Of a DNA stretch of 64,000 bases, positions 28,484 through 36,847 are shown one piece after another. The notes below the pieces were generated by a model. It saw only the letters and a program-made list of their open reading frames with translations. It made no database searches and had not been told where the DNA came from. Position numbers and translations under genes: made by a program. Source of the DNA: Streptomyces sp. H27-H5 (GTDB taxonomy: Bacteria > Actinomycetota > Actinomycetes > Streptomycetales > Streptomycetaceae); assembly GCF_026627505.1 (NCBI RefSeq), contig NZ_JAPNLK010000025.1:28863-92862 (forward strand), given 5' to 3'. Each line of letters opens with the position of its first letter. The first letter of the stretch is position 1.

Positions 28484-28921
28484 CTACGGCGGGTCGATCA
28501 CGGTGACCGCGGCCATCAGCCTGAAGGGGTCCTCGGTCGCCCTGCGGGCCACGTAGACCACGAGCCACTGGTCGCCGGCCCGCCAGAGGTGAACGTGGTC
28601 GGCGTTGTCGGCGAGCGCGTCCCACGGCTCCGGTATCGCCTCCCCGTCGAGACCGCGCTGCATCACCCCGTCCAGAGTGAACACCTGCGGTGCCCCCCAG
28701 CGACCGGTCAAGGCCTGTACCAGCGCGCCGTACTCGGCACTGATCTGGTCCGCCTCCTCGATCCGGGCCGATCCATCGTCTTCCCAGAAGTCCCGGGTCT
28801 CCACGAGTTGGACCAGATGATGGCCCGGGCCACTGCCGTGCCTGTCGAACCGGACCGGATCGGTGGGAAAGGTCTGTCCCCGGAGCCGGTCGATCGTGTC
28901 GAGATGCTCTGCCGTGGTCAT
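28484..28921 (-). CDS. conserved hypothetical protein
   Basis: This 145-aa soluble protein has a normal composition with several Trp and His residues (DHVHLWRAGDQWLVVYVARRAT, PGHHLVQLVETRDFWEDDG). I do not recognise a domain. It has no signal peptide or membrane helix. It lies 40 bases downstream of the ABC permease gene on the same strand, so it may be the last gene of that transcript. High third-position G/C supports it as real. Confidence 0.75.
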   Translation of the reverse strand: MTTAEHLDTIDRLRGQTFPTDPVRFDRHGSGPGHHLVQLVETRDFWEDDGSARIEEADQISAEYGALVQALTGRWGAPQVFTLDGVMQRGLDGEAIPEPWDALADNADHVHLWRAGDQWLVVYVARRATEDPFRLMAAVTVIDPP

Positions 28922-28961
28922 GCCGTCAGTATCCCGGGCACCACTGACAACTGGCCCGACG

Positions 28962-29714
28962 TCATGCCGCCCGACGGCTCACCGCCAGCCAGCCTCCGGC
29001 CAGCGCCGGCAGGGACCACAGCGCGGCCACCCCCAGGCCGGTCCAGGGACCGAGCGGACCGTCCGTGGCGGCTCGCATGACCAGCTGACCGGCACGGTCC
29101 GGCATGAACTGCCCCGCTCCTCCCGCGACCTGACCGACCACGAAGGGCAGGATCAGCAGGAAGGGTATGAGCAGGCTCATCACGAGCGTGCCGCTGCGCA
29201 CCAGTGCGGTCAGGCCGGCCGCGAGAAGGGCCATGAGTGTCAGGTAGACCCCGCTCCCGAACACGGCCCTCAGCGCGCCCGGGTCGTCCAGGCCCAACGC
29301 GTACTTCCCCATGAAGGCCTGTCCGGCGAGGAAGGTGACGACGCCGGTGATCTGGCCGATCAGAAATGCCAGTCCGGTGATCATCGCCACCTTGGCGAGG
29401 TACAGCCGGGTCCGGTTGGGCACCGCCGTGAGCGAGACCCTCAGGGCACCGTCCCGGAACTCCCCGGCGAAAGCCGTCGTCCCGAAGGCAACGGCCGCTA
29501 TCTGACCGAAGTTGACACCGTAGAAGGCTCCGAGAAGTCGGTCGTCGCCCAGGGCTCCTTCCTCGGCCGTCCCGATCGCGGCGGCAGTGAGCACCGTGAT
29601 GCCGGCGGTGACGAGGAAGACCGCGGTCAGCGAACCCATCGCCGCGCGGGAGGAACGTATCTTGATCCATTCCGAGTGCAGGACGGGGATGTTGGGCAGG
29701 GCGGCGGCGGTCAT
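28962..29714 (-). CDS. ABC-2 type transporter permease
   Basis: This 250-aa membrane protein has about six hydrophobic helices, the first after LHSEWIKIRSSRAA, a start typical of ABC-2 permeases in Gram-positive exporters. The amphipathic segment FAGEFRDGALRVSLTAVPNR marks the coupling region. The ATP-binding protein gene lies 49 bases upstream on the same strand. I chose the ATG at 29714; GGAG and AAGGAG lie 9 and 17 bases upstream. The pair probably exports a peptide, drug or lipid, and the adjacent two-component system suggests envelope stress or antibiotic sensing. Confidence 0.9.
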   Translation of the reverse strand: MTAAALPNIPVLHSEWIKIRSSRAAMGSLTAVFLVTAGITVLTAAAIGTAEEGALGDDRLLGAFYGVNFGQIAAVAFGTTAFAGEFRDGALRVSLTAVPNRTRLYLAKVAMITGLAFLIGQITGVVTFLAGQAFMGKYALGLDDPGALRAVFGSGVYLTLMALLAAGLTALVRSGTLVMSLLIPFLLILPFVVGQVAGGAGQFMPDRAGQLVMRAATDGPLGPWTGLGVAALWSLPALAGGWLAVSRRAA

Positions 29715-29763
29715 GACATGGACTCCGATCTCCTTCAGGGATGGCACTGGGTGGGGGCCGGTC

Positions 29764-30690
29764 TCAGGCGGGGAACGTCGAGAACTGGGCGCGTGTGGCG
29801 GTGAGCTCCAGATAGGCCTGTTCCAGGGAGGCTCGCTCGTCGATGAGTTCGAGCAGGGGTATCCCCTCGCGGGCGGCGAGGCTCCCGATCTGCTCGGCAC
29901 GTATGCCGTCCACGGTCCAGTGCCCGTCTTCGGAGATGACCGGCTCGACCCCCTCGCGGGCCAGCACCGCTCGCAGCCGATCGGGAGCGGAAGTCCGCAG
30001 TCTCGCCCTGGGGGTGCTGCGGGAGTCGATGAAGTCCTTCATCGAGAGGTCGGCCAACAACGCGCCCTGCCCGACGACGACCAGATGGTCGACGAACGAG
30101 GCGGTCTCGGCCATGAGGTGGCTGGAGACCAGGACGGTGCGTCCCTCTGCGGCGAGAGAGCGCATCAGCCCTCGGATCCAGATGATGCCCTCCGGGTCGA
30201 GGCCGTTGGTCGGCTCGTCGAGCAGGAGAACCCCCGGATCGCCCAGCAGCGCGGCGGCCACACCCAGTCGCTGGCGCATGCCCAGGGAGAAGGTCCTGAC
30301 CCGCTGCCGGGCCACCGAGGCGATCCCGGCCCGCTCCAGCACCGTGTCCACCCGCGCCGCCGAGATGCCGTTGCTGACGGCGAGCGCGAGGAGGTGGTCC
30401 CGGGCGGTGCGTCCTGCGTGGGCCGCCTGCGGGTCCAGCAAAGCGCCCACCCGGCGCAGCGGGTCTCGAAGGTCGGCGAACCGGAGCCCGCCGATGGTGG
30501 CGTTGCCCACCGTGGGCCGGTCGAGCCCGAGCAGCAGGCGCATGGTCGTTGACTTACCGGCTCCGTTGGGGCCCAGGAAGCCGGTGACCCGGCCGGGCAG
30601 GACATCGAAGGTGAGGTGGTCGACGACCCGTGTGGAGCCGTAGTCCTTGGTCAGTTCGCAGATCTCGATGCGGTTCGGTTCACGGTTCAT
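29764..30690 (-). CDS. ABC transporter ATP-binding protein
   Basis: This 308-aa ATPase drives the ABC-2 permease. Walker A is GPNGAGKST at 40-48, the signature is FSLGMRQR, Walker B is VLLLDEPTNGLDP, and the switch His is in VSSHLM. The extra C-terminal region after about 220 is common in bacitracin/drug exporter ATPases (BcrA-like). It is divergent from a histidine kinase gene, with a 24-bp perfect palindrome in the shared control region. Confidence 0.95.
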   Translation of the reverse strand: MNREPNRIEICELTKDYGSTRVVDHLTFDVLPGRVTGFLGPNGAGKSTTMRLLLGLDRPTVGNATIGGLRFADLRDPLRRVGALLDPQAAHAGRTARDHLLALAVSNGISAARVDTVLERAGIASVARQRVRTFSLGMRQRLGVAAALLGDPGVLLLDEPTNGLDPEGIIWIRGLMRSLAAEGRTVLVSSHLMAETASFVDHLVVVGQGALLADLSMKDFIDSRSTPRARLRTSAPDRLRAVLAREGVEPVISEDGHWTVDGIRAEQIGSLAAREGIPLLELIDERASLEQAYLELTATRAQFSTFPA

Positions 30691-30743
30691 GCCTCAAGAT
30701 TCCCCGCCGCCCCCCCACCGCTTCCTCCCCCAAGCGAGGGTGG

Positions 30744-30767
30744 CGGCTCCCCCACGTGGGGGAGCCG
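30744..30767. promoter_or_regulatory. 24-bp perfect palindrome between ABC exporter and two-component genes
   Basis: A perfect dyad of two 12-base arms with no spacer is centred on CCACGTGG, 54-77 bases upstream of the ABC ATPase start and 32-55 bases upstream of the kinase start. It is well placed to bind the response regulator and control both transcripts. It could also fold as an RNA hairpin in the kinase leader. Confidence 0.75.
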
Positions 30768-30798
30768 GGGCCCACCTTCCCGCTGTCACGATGGAGGC

Positions 30799-31974
30799 AT
30801 GTACCGACTGCTCCGAGCACCGCTTCGACCGGTGACCTACTCCCGTTGGCTGCATCTGTGCGTACCGCTGCTTCTGCTCGCCATCTGGATGTTCGTGAAC
30901 CCCCGTTGGCCGTGGATGCCTTTGTTGATCGTCATACCGTTCGGGTTCGTGCCGTGGGTGAGGCTGGCCGAGGGACTGCAGGCCCAGTTCCTGCTGACCC
31001 CTCATGACCGCGGCTCCCCCGACGGCGTCATCGGTACCGCGCCGTCGGCACGGTGGGGAGACCGGTGGCGGACCCTGTTGTGGCTGGAGATACGTCTGGT
31101 GGTCGCCGGCGTCGCCATGTTCGCGACCGTCGTGCTTCCGGTGATGACGGTCGAGTTGATCGCGATCGCGCTCGGACAGCAGGTGACCGCGGATCCGGCT
31201 GTGCCGTTCACCCCGACGCGCTGGGTGGCCGCGCTGCTCGCCCCGGTGCCGTTGGTCGTACTCCTCGTCGTCGTGGTGATGCTCGGCGAGATGATCACCT
31301 CGATCGCCCGTCGTTTGCTGGGGCCTTCGGCGACCGAACGTCTCTCCGCGTTGGAGGCCCGGACCGAGCAGCTGTTGGAACGGACCCGCATCGCGAGGGA
31401 ACTGCACGACTCCATCGGCCACGCCCTGACCGTGGCGGTCATGCAGGCGGGAGCGGCGCGGGCAGCCGGCGACCCCGACTTCACCGACCGGGCCCTCCAC
31501 GCGATCGAGGAGACGGGCCGAGCCGCGCTGGAGGATCTGGAGCGGGTGCTCCTGGTGTTGCGCGAGTCGGCCCAGCCGCCCTCCCAGCGGCCGACGTTGG
31601 CGGAGGCGGACCGCCTGCTGGAGTCGGCCCGGGCCTCGGGAGCGGTGGTGGACGCCCGGCTGACGGGGTCACTGGAGAAGCTGCCCGGTCCGGTCACCCG
31701 GGAGGGGTACCGGATTCTGCAGGAGGCACTGACGAATGTGCTGCGGCATTGCGGTCCGGTGCCCGTCCGGGTGCGGGTCGAGATGACCACCGGCCGGCTG
31801 GACCTGGAAGTGACGAACCCGCTGTCGGAGCGGCCCACCTTCATGCCGGGTGGCGGGAGCGGGCTGCGTGGGATGCGGGAGCGGGCCGCACTCCTCGGCG
31901 GGGAAGCCGAGACCGGTCCGTACGAGGGCGGTTGGAGAGTGTTCGCCCGGCTTCCGCTGGACCGAATACGCTGA
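30799..31974 (+). CDS. sensor histidine kinase, HisKA_3 (NarL-type) family
   Basis: This 391-aa membrane kinase has four hydrophobic helices in the first 170 residues (about 17-33, 39-55, 98-125, 143-168) with little extracellular domain. The dimerisation domain carries the phospho-acceptor His203 in RIARELHDSIGHALT. The ATPase region has EALTNVLRH (N box) and GGGSGLRGMRERAALLGG (G box). The short-loop architecture suggests sensing within the membrane or through the ABC exporter. The response regulator gene follows 4 bases later. Confidence 0.92.
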   Translation: MYRLLRAPLRPVTYSRWLHLCVPLLLLAIWMFVNPRWPWMPLLIVIPFGFVPWVRLAEGLQAQFLLTPHDRGSPDGVIGTAPSARWGDRWRTLLWLEIRLVVAGVAMFATVVLPVMTVELIAIALGQQVTADPAVPFTPTRWVAALLAPVPLVVLLVVVVMLGEMITSIARRLLGPSATERLSALEARTEQLLERTRIARELHDSIGHALTVAVMQAGAARAAGDPDFTDRALHAIEETGRAALEDLERVLLVLRESAQPPSQRPTLAEADRLLESARASGAVVDARLTGSLEKLPGPVTREGYRILQEALTNVLRHCGPVPVRVRVEMTTGRLDLEVTNPLSERPTFMPGGGSGLRGMRERAALLGGEAETGPYEGGWRVFARLPLDRIR

Positions 31975-31978
31975 TCGA

Positions 31979-32629
31979 ATGCCGGTCACCGTACTGCTCG
32001 TCGATGACGAGCCCCTGGTGCGCGCGGGGTTGCGCGCCGTCCTGGAAGCACAGCCCGACATCACCGTGGTGGGAGAGGCGGCCGACGGAGCATCCGTGGT
32101 TCCGCTCGTCCGACAGCTGCGACCGGACGTGGTGGCGATGGACGTGCGAATGCCGCTGCTGGACGGGATCGAGGCGACGCGGGCGGTTCTCCGGTCCGTG
32201 GACTCACCGCCGAAGATCCTCGTGGTCACGACGTTCGAGAACGACGAGTACGTCTACCAGGCTCTGCGGGCCGGAGCTGACGGCTTCCTCCTGAAACGGG
32301 CCCGACCCTCGGAGATCGTGCACGCGGTCCGGCTCGTCGCGGAGGGCGAGACGCTGCTCTTCCCGGCCGCCGTGCGAGCGCTGGCGGCGGAGTACGGAAA
32401 CCACAAGGCGCGGGCGGTGTTGGAACGGGCCGCACTGACCGAGCGAGAGGAGGCGGTACTCCGACTGATGGCCCGCGGCTTGACCAATGTGGAGATCGCG
32501 GCCGAGCTGATCATCGGCACGGAGACCGTGAAGTCCCACGTCAGTGCGATCTTGGCGAAGCTGGGCGCACGCGACCGGACCCAGGCGGTCATCACTGCCT
32601 ACGAGTCCGGATTCGTCGCCCCGGCCTGA
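31979..32629 (+). CDS. NarL/LuxR-family response regulator
   Basis: This 216-aa regulator has an N-terminal receiver (VLLVDDEPLVRAG; phospho-acceptor Asp55 in VAMDVRMP; conserved Lys in FLLKRARP) and a C-terminal LuxR-type HTH (LTEREEAVLRLMARGLTNVE ... GTETVKSHVSAILAKLGARD). It starts 4 bases after the kinase stop, so the two are coupled. The likely targets are the divergent ABC genes through the 24-bp palindrome; this is inference. Confidence 0.94.
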   Translation: MPVTVLLVDDEPLVRAGLRAVLEAQPDITVVGEAADGASVVPLVRQLRPDVVAMDVRMPLLDGIEATRAVLRSVDSPPKILVVTTFENDEYVYQALRAGADGFLLKRARPSEIVHAVRLVAEGETLLFPAAVRALAAEYGNHKARAVLERAALTEREEAVLRLMARGLTNVEIAAELIIGTETVKSHVSAILAKLGARDRTQAVITAYESGFVAPA

Positions 32630-32730
32630 GGGGAGGGGCTGATTCCGGCCGATGGGGGGCCGCTTCTCGCCGTTGCGGCGGGTGCGCAGTACGATCCGGC
32701 TGACAGGGCCGCTAGCTGGGAGGACACACG

Positions 32731-33888
32731 TTGGGGCAGCTGACCGGCGGGGACCCCTCTCTGCTCCGACGGATCAATTCGGCCGTGGTGCTGCGGGCCC
32801 TGCGCGCGGCCGAATCGCCGACCCTCACCGACCTCACACGGGTCACCGGGCTCTCCCGGCCGACCGTTGAAGGAGTGGTGGAGGGTTTGATCGGCACGGG
32901 GCTCGTGGTGGAGGCCGAAGCCGAGGAGGGCGCACGGCGACAGGGTCGGCCGGCCAGGCGCTTCCGCTTCCGGACCGAGGCGGGACACCTGCTCGGCATC
33001 GAGATCGGCTCGCACCGGATCGCCGTCCTGCTGTCCGGCCTCGACGGGCGGGTGATCGGCGCGGGCACGAAGGAGGTCGCCGAGTCCGCGTCGGCGGACG
33101 AGCGGCTGGAACGCGTCCGGTCGGCGGTGGCCGATCTGCTGCGCCGCTCCTGTGTGCCACGGGACTCCTTGCGGGCCGTCGGTGTGGGCAGTCCCGGAAT
33201 CGTGGAGGCGGACGGGACGGTTCGCCTCGGGACCGCCCTGCCGGGATGGACCGGGTTGCCGCTCGGCGAGAGGTTGAGGCGCTCGTTCCGCTGTCCGGTG
33301 CAGGTGGAGAACGATGCCAACGCCGCGGCTGTCGCCGAGCACTGGAAGGGCGCGGCGCGGGACACCGACGACATGGTGTTCGTGATGGCGGGCCTCAGCC
33401 CCGGCGCCGGTTCGCTGATCGGCGGCCGACTGCACCGCGGCTACGGCGGAGCCGCCGGCGAGATCGGCGCCCTGCACCTCCTGGGGCGCGAGGTCACCCC
33501 GGAGAAGCTGCTGTCGACCACCGGCGAACCGCTGCACCCGCTGGACGAGCCGGCCGTGGCCGAGGTGTTCGCGATGGCCAGGCGGGGAGACGCCCGGGCG
33601 GTCGCCGCCGTGGAACGGTTCCTCCAGCGACTGGTGCACGACGTTGCCGCATTGGTCCTGGCGATGGATCCGGAACTGGTGGTGGTGGGCGGTTGGGCTG
33701 CCGGGCTGGACGGGGTCCTGGAACCCTTGCGCCGGGAGTTGGAGCGGTACTGCCTGCGCCCGCCTCGGGTGGAGCAGTCGCTGCTCGGTGAGGCGGCGGT
33801 GGCCACCGGGGCGCTACGGCTGGCCTTGGACCACGTCGAGGAGGAGCTTTTCGCGGTGGAGAAGACGGTGACGGCCCGGCGCCGCTGA
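32731..33888 (+). CDS. ROK family transcriptional regulator
   Basis: This 385-aa protein has an N-terminal winged HTH (about 15-65; LTDLTRVTGLSRPTVEGVVE) and a ROK sugar-kinase-like domain (LGIEIGSHRIAVLL, GVGSPGIVEADG, VENDANAAAVAEHW). The usual ROK zinc motif CxCGxxGC is absent; the matching region reads HLLGREVTPEKLLSTTGE and has no Cys. It therefore probably binds a ligand differently or is a degenerate regulator. The TTG start has a strong GGGAGGACA site. No sugar transporter adjoins it, so the target is unclear. Confidence 0.9.
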   Translation: MGQLTGGDPSLLRRINSAVVLRALRAAESPTLTDLTRVTGLSRPTVEGVVEGLIGTGLVVEAEAEEGARRQGRPARRFRFRTEAGHLLGIEIGSHRIAVLLSGLDGRVIGAGTKEVAESASADERLERVRSAVADLLRRSCVPRDSLRAVGVGSPGIVEADGTVRLGTALPGWTGLPLGERLRRSFRCPVQVENDANAAAVAEHWKGAARDTDDMVFVMAGLSPGAGSLIGGRLHRGYGGAAGEIGALHLLGREVTPEKLLSTTGEPLHPLDEPAVAEVFAMARRGDARAVAAVERFLQRLVHDVAALVLAMDPELVVVGGWAAGLDGVLEPLRRELERYCLRPPRVEQSLLGEAAVATGALRLALDHVEEELFAVEKTVTARRR

Positions 33889-34695
33889 CGCCGGTGCCGT
33901 CGACTCCTGCGCCGCCATGATCCGCCCCGAGCCCTTGTGGGGCTCCCCCGCGTTCCGGGCCGAGCGCGTGGTAAGGCGCTCCCGGCCCCCTGGCGGCGTC
34001 CAGGCCTGTGACGACCATGCAGCGGCAGCACGGCCCTGCGGCGGCTGTCGGCTCCCTGGCAGCGGCGCGGCCTGCTCTCCCCGGGCCCCGGCCCGGTCCG
34101 CCCACTCGCCCGGCTGCCCGGCCAGGCAGGGTCCGACGGGTGCACCCTCGACATCCCGGGGAGGCGGAGGCGCCCGGAACCCCACCGCTGCCACCGCTTC
34201 GGCCGACACCGCTCCCCCGCAGCCACCCATGCCCCGGCGCGGGAAACCCTGCCGGAATGGCGCCGGGGAAGGCGTCCGAGACACGGCGACGGTCCGGCCA
34301 CGCAGGGCCCTCCCGGGGCATGCGCGACAGCGCCTCGGCCATCCTGGGGATACCGAGGCCCCGGAACCCGAACGCAGCCGGCACCGCAGCCACCCGTGCC
34401 CCGCCGCCCCCAGCCCCAGCCCCCGCCAGACCTGCGCCGGCGGAGACCGCACCCGAGACACGACAACGGCCCGGCGCACAGGGCGTCGGGCCGATGTCGT
34501 GTCGTCATGCGTCGTGGTCGTCATGCGTCGAACGCCACGCGTCACGCGCCACGCGGGGCACCTCACCGGCTCGGGAGCGTCACGCCGCCTCGGCGGCGGA
34601 CCGGGCGCCCCCGTGACGGCCCCACCGTCCCGGGAGGCAGTCCCGGGAGGAGCGCCGCAGGTCAGGACGCACCGCAGGCCAGAACGCGCCGCCGG
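33889..34695. other. 807-base gene-free region with degenerate repeats
   Basis: No reading frame here looks coding: those present are very rich in Arg, Pro and Ala and lack ribosome sites. A weak hairpin (GAGCCC-N5-GGGCTC, 33929-33945) may terminate the ROK gene. Two diverged copies of a segment of about 170 bases lie in tandem (starting near 34160 and 34335), sharing CAGCCACCC-TGCCCC and CCGAGACACG blocks. Further short repeats follow: GTCGTCATGCGTCG twice (34501, 34517), GTCCCGGGAGG twice (34627, 34640) and an 18-base unit three times (34654-34707), the last running into the end of the GntR gene. Confidence 0.6.
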
Positions 34696-35454
34696 TCAGG
34701 ACGCGGCGCGGGTTTCGGTGATCTCGACTCCCGAGTCGCCGAAGGTGAGGCGGCAGGTGTCGGCGCGGTAGGTGGCCACCGCGACGGCGGCCGTCCCGGC
34801 GGTGGTGATGTAGCGCGTGGTCACGAGCAGCACGGGGGCGCCGGGCAGCCGGTCGAGTTCCTTGGCGTCGTCGGCGCGGGCGGAGCCGAGCTCCACGGAG
34901 CGGTCCTGGCCGTCGAGCACGAGTCGCTGGAGTTCCCGCATCACGGCGCGGGCGCGGGCGGGGCCGGCCGGGGCGTCGATGGCGGAGAGTCCGGGCACGG
35001 ACTGGGCCGGCACGTACAGCAGCTCGGCGGCGAGGGCCTGGCCCTGGGTGACCCGGGTCCGGCGCACGATGTGCACGGGCTGGTCGGCGGGGAAGTCGGG
35101 ACCGAGGAGCTTCAGTACGGCGGCCGGCGGCACGGCCTCGACGGCGTCCGTGGCTTCCCAGCCGTCGCCGCTCTCGCCGGGCCAGCTGTGGCCGGTGTCG
35201 CCGACGGCGACGCCGACGCGCGGCGGGGCGACGGTGGTGCCGACGCCGCGCCGGCGCTGGAGGCGGCCTTCGAGTTCGAGCTGTTCGAGGGCCTGCCGCA
35301 GGGTGGCGCGGGCGACGCCGAAGCGTGCGGCGAGTTCGCGCTCGTTGGGGAGGATCTCGCCGACGGCGAAGTCCCGGTCGAGTGCTTCGCTGAGGACGGT
35401 CTTCAGGTGCCAGTACTTCGGCTCCGGCACCGATTCGAGCTGCGTGGTCCCCAC
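34696..35454 (-). CDS. GntR family regulator with UTRA domain (HutC type)
   Basis: This 252-aa protein has a winged HTH (about 12-75; LPNERELAARFGVARATLRQ) and a C-terminal UTRA ligand-binding domain (about 95-245; VHIVRRTRVTQGQALAAELLYVP ... LLVTTRYI). This HutC/DasR-like layout usually senses sugars or amino-acid derivatives. I chose the GTG at 35454, 8 bases after AGGAGG; the longer frame upstream runs through the promoter. A consensus promoter lies about 100 bases upstream. The ligand and targets are not evident. Confidence 0.9.
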   Translation of the reverse strand: MGTTQLESVPEPKYWHLKTVLSEALDRDFAVGEILPNERELAARFGVARATLRQALEQLELEGRLQRRRGVGTTVAPPRVGVAVGDTGHSWPGESGDGWEATDAVEAVPPAAVLKLLGPDFPADQPVHIVRRTRVTQGQALAAELLYVPAQSVPGLSAIDAPAGPARARAVMRELQRLVLDGQDRSVELGSARADDAKELDRLPGAPVLLVTTRYITTAGTAAVAVATYRADTCRLTFGDSGVEITETRAAS

Positions 35455-35556
35455 CCTGACTCCTCCTGCAATCGATGCAATCGCCGTGTCCCAGCGGCAG
35501 TTCCGCACCGCAGTTCCGCGCCCTTGTTTATTAAAGGTTCCTGCACTATCCCTGCG

Positions 35557-35585
35557 ACGATAGGACGGCGCACCACCTTGGTCAA
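35557..35585 (-). promoter_or_regulatory. consensus housekeeping promoter for the GntR gene
   Basis: On the minus strand TTGACC (35585-35580) and TATCGT (35562-35557) are separated by exactly 17 bases, a near-ideal HrdB-type promoter. Transcription should begin near 35550, giving a leader of about 96 bases. Just before the start codon, the 9-base unit TGCAATCGM is repeated directly (35467-35484), close to the ribosome site. The rest of the 354-base gap to the next gene holds only the hydrolase control site. Confidence 0.75.
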
Positions 35586-35744
35586 GACCAATCCTCGCCG
35601 CTTTGTCGGGCAGATCGGGCATATGTAGCAACCCGTTCACGGGATGTTCGCGCTCCCGGATCCCGACCGCGCCGGCGACCCTCGCGACCCCGCGTGTTCG
35701 GGGGATTCCAACGCCCGATCCCCGGCGGGGACTTGCCGGCGGAA

Positions 35745-35760
35745 GCTACTGAGCGGTAGT
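35745..35760 (+). promoter_or_regulatory. operator-like site upstream of the alpha/beta hydrolase gene
   Basis: GCTACTGAGCGGTAGT matches 13 of 16 positions of the perfect palindrome at 25366. It overlaps a TAGTCA -10-like box, with TTGCCG 18 bases upstream as a possible -35, and lies 49 bases before the start codon. Confidence 0.5.
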
Positions 35761-35808
35761 CATTACTGACAGCCTGTCTCACACGCGTCCAGCCCGACGA
35801 GGAGCAGC

Positions 35809-36741
35809 ATGACCGCCACGGTCTCGTTCACGATCGATTCGCCGCTCGGCCCCCGCCCCGCCACCGTCACCTACGAGCGCAAGGGCGCCGGCGAGCCGCT
35901 CCTCCTGCTCCACGGCATCGGCCACCACCTCCAGGCCTGGCACCCGGTGATCGACATCCTGGCCGCCGAGCACGAGGTCATCGCCGTCGACCTGCCGGGC
36001 TTCGGCGCCTCCGATCCCCTGCCCGCGGGCGTCCCCTACGACCTGGCCACCGTCGCGCCGGCCCTCGGCTCCCTCTGCGCGGCGCTGGGCGTGGAGCGTC
36101 CGCACGTCGCGGGGAACTCCCTCGGCGGGCTGCTCGCGCTCGAAATGGCGCGCACGCACCTCGTACGGTCGGTGACCGCCCTGTCCCCCGCCGGCTTCTG
36201 GTCGCAGGCCGAGCGCCGGTACGCCTTCGCGGCCCTGCGCTCGATGCGCGTCGGCGCGAGGGCGCTGCCGCGACCCACGCTGGAGCGGCTCTCGCGCACC
36301 GGCGCCGGGCGGGCCGCGCTGACCGGGACCATCTACGCCCGCCCGGCGCGGCGTGCCCCCGAGGCCGTGGTGGCCGAGACCCTCGCCCTGCGCGACGCCA
36401 CCGGCTTCGAGAAGACCCTGGCGGCGGGCGGGTCCGTGTTCTTCACCGACGACGTGCCGGGCCTGCCGGTCACCATCGCCTGGGGCGGCAACGACCGGCT
36501 CCTCCTGCGCCGGCAGGGCGTGCGCGCCAAGCGCGTCATCCCCGGCGCCCGGCTGGTCCGGCTCCCGGGCTGTGGGCACGTTCCGATGAACGACGACCCC
36601 GCCCTCGTCTCCCGGGTCATCCTCGACACGGCACGCCAGGCGTCGAGCGGTGCACCGGGCCCGACACCGGACGCCGCGGCGTGGAGCGGGGCGCAGCGGG
36701 GCGGCGCTCAGCGGGGCGGGGAGGCACAGCAGGCCGTGTGA
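35809..36741 (+). CDS. alpha/beta hydrolase fold protein
   Basis: This 310-aa protein is a cytosolic alpha/beta hydrolase. It shows LLLLHGIGHHLQAW (oxyanion loop), the nucleophile Ser104 in AGNSLGG, Asp229 in WGGNDRLL and His257 in PGCGHVPMND, so the full triad is present. The last 35 residues are a low-complexity Ala/Gly/Gln tail (GAQRGGAQRGGEAQQ). GAGGAGC precedes the ATG. The substrate is unknown; the family includes esterases, lipases and epoxide hydrolases. Confidence 0.92.
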   Translation: MTATVSFTIDSPLGPRPATVTYERKGAGEPLLLLHGIGHHLQAWHPVIDILAAEHEVIAVDLPGFGASDPLPAGVPYDLATVAPALGSLCAALGVERPHVAGNSLGGLLALEMARTHLVRSVTALSPAGFWSQAERRYAFAALRSMRVGARALPRPTLERLSRTGAGRAALTGTIYARPARRAPEAVVAETLALRDATGFEKTLAAGGSVFFTDDVPGLPVTIAWGGNDRLLLRRQGVRAKRVIPGARLVRLPGCGHVPMNDDPALVSRVILDTARQASSGAPGPTPDAAAWSGAQRGGAQRGGEAQQAV

Positions 36742-36754
36742 GCGGCCGGCGGCT

Positions 36755-36772
36755 GTTCATCCGCGGTTCGCG
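36755..36772 (+). promoter_or_regulatory. possible PHO box (PhoP site) before the phosphatase gene
   Basis: GTTCATC (36755-36761) and GTTCGCG (36766-36772) are direct repeats spaced 11 bases apart, matching the GTTCACC consensus of Streptomyces PhoP sites at 6/7 and 5/7 positions. They lie about 90 bases before a PhoD-type phosphatase gene. A hairpin (GGGCCGG with CCGGCCC, 36787-36819) lies between them and the gene. Confidence 0.45.
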
Positions 36773-36847
36773 TGGGCGACGCGGCCGGGCCGGTGTGCGG
36801 CGACACACTGGTCCGGCCCGCCCCCGCCGGCCCCTGGAGACGCACCG

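Noticed and set aside
33917..34771. Plus- and minus-strand frames of 200-350 codons in the repeat-rich gap
   Set aside because: They are Arg/Pro/Ala-rich, have no ribosome site and arise from stop-poor GC-rich DNA.
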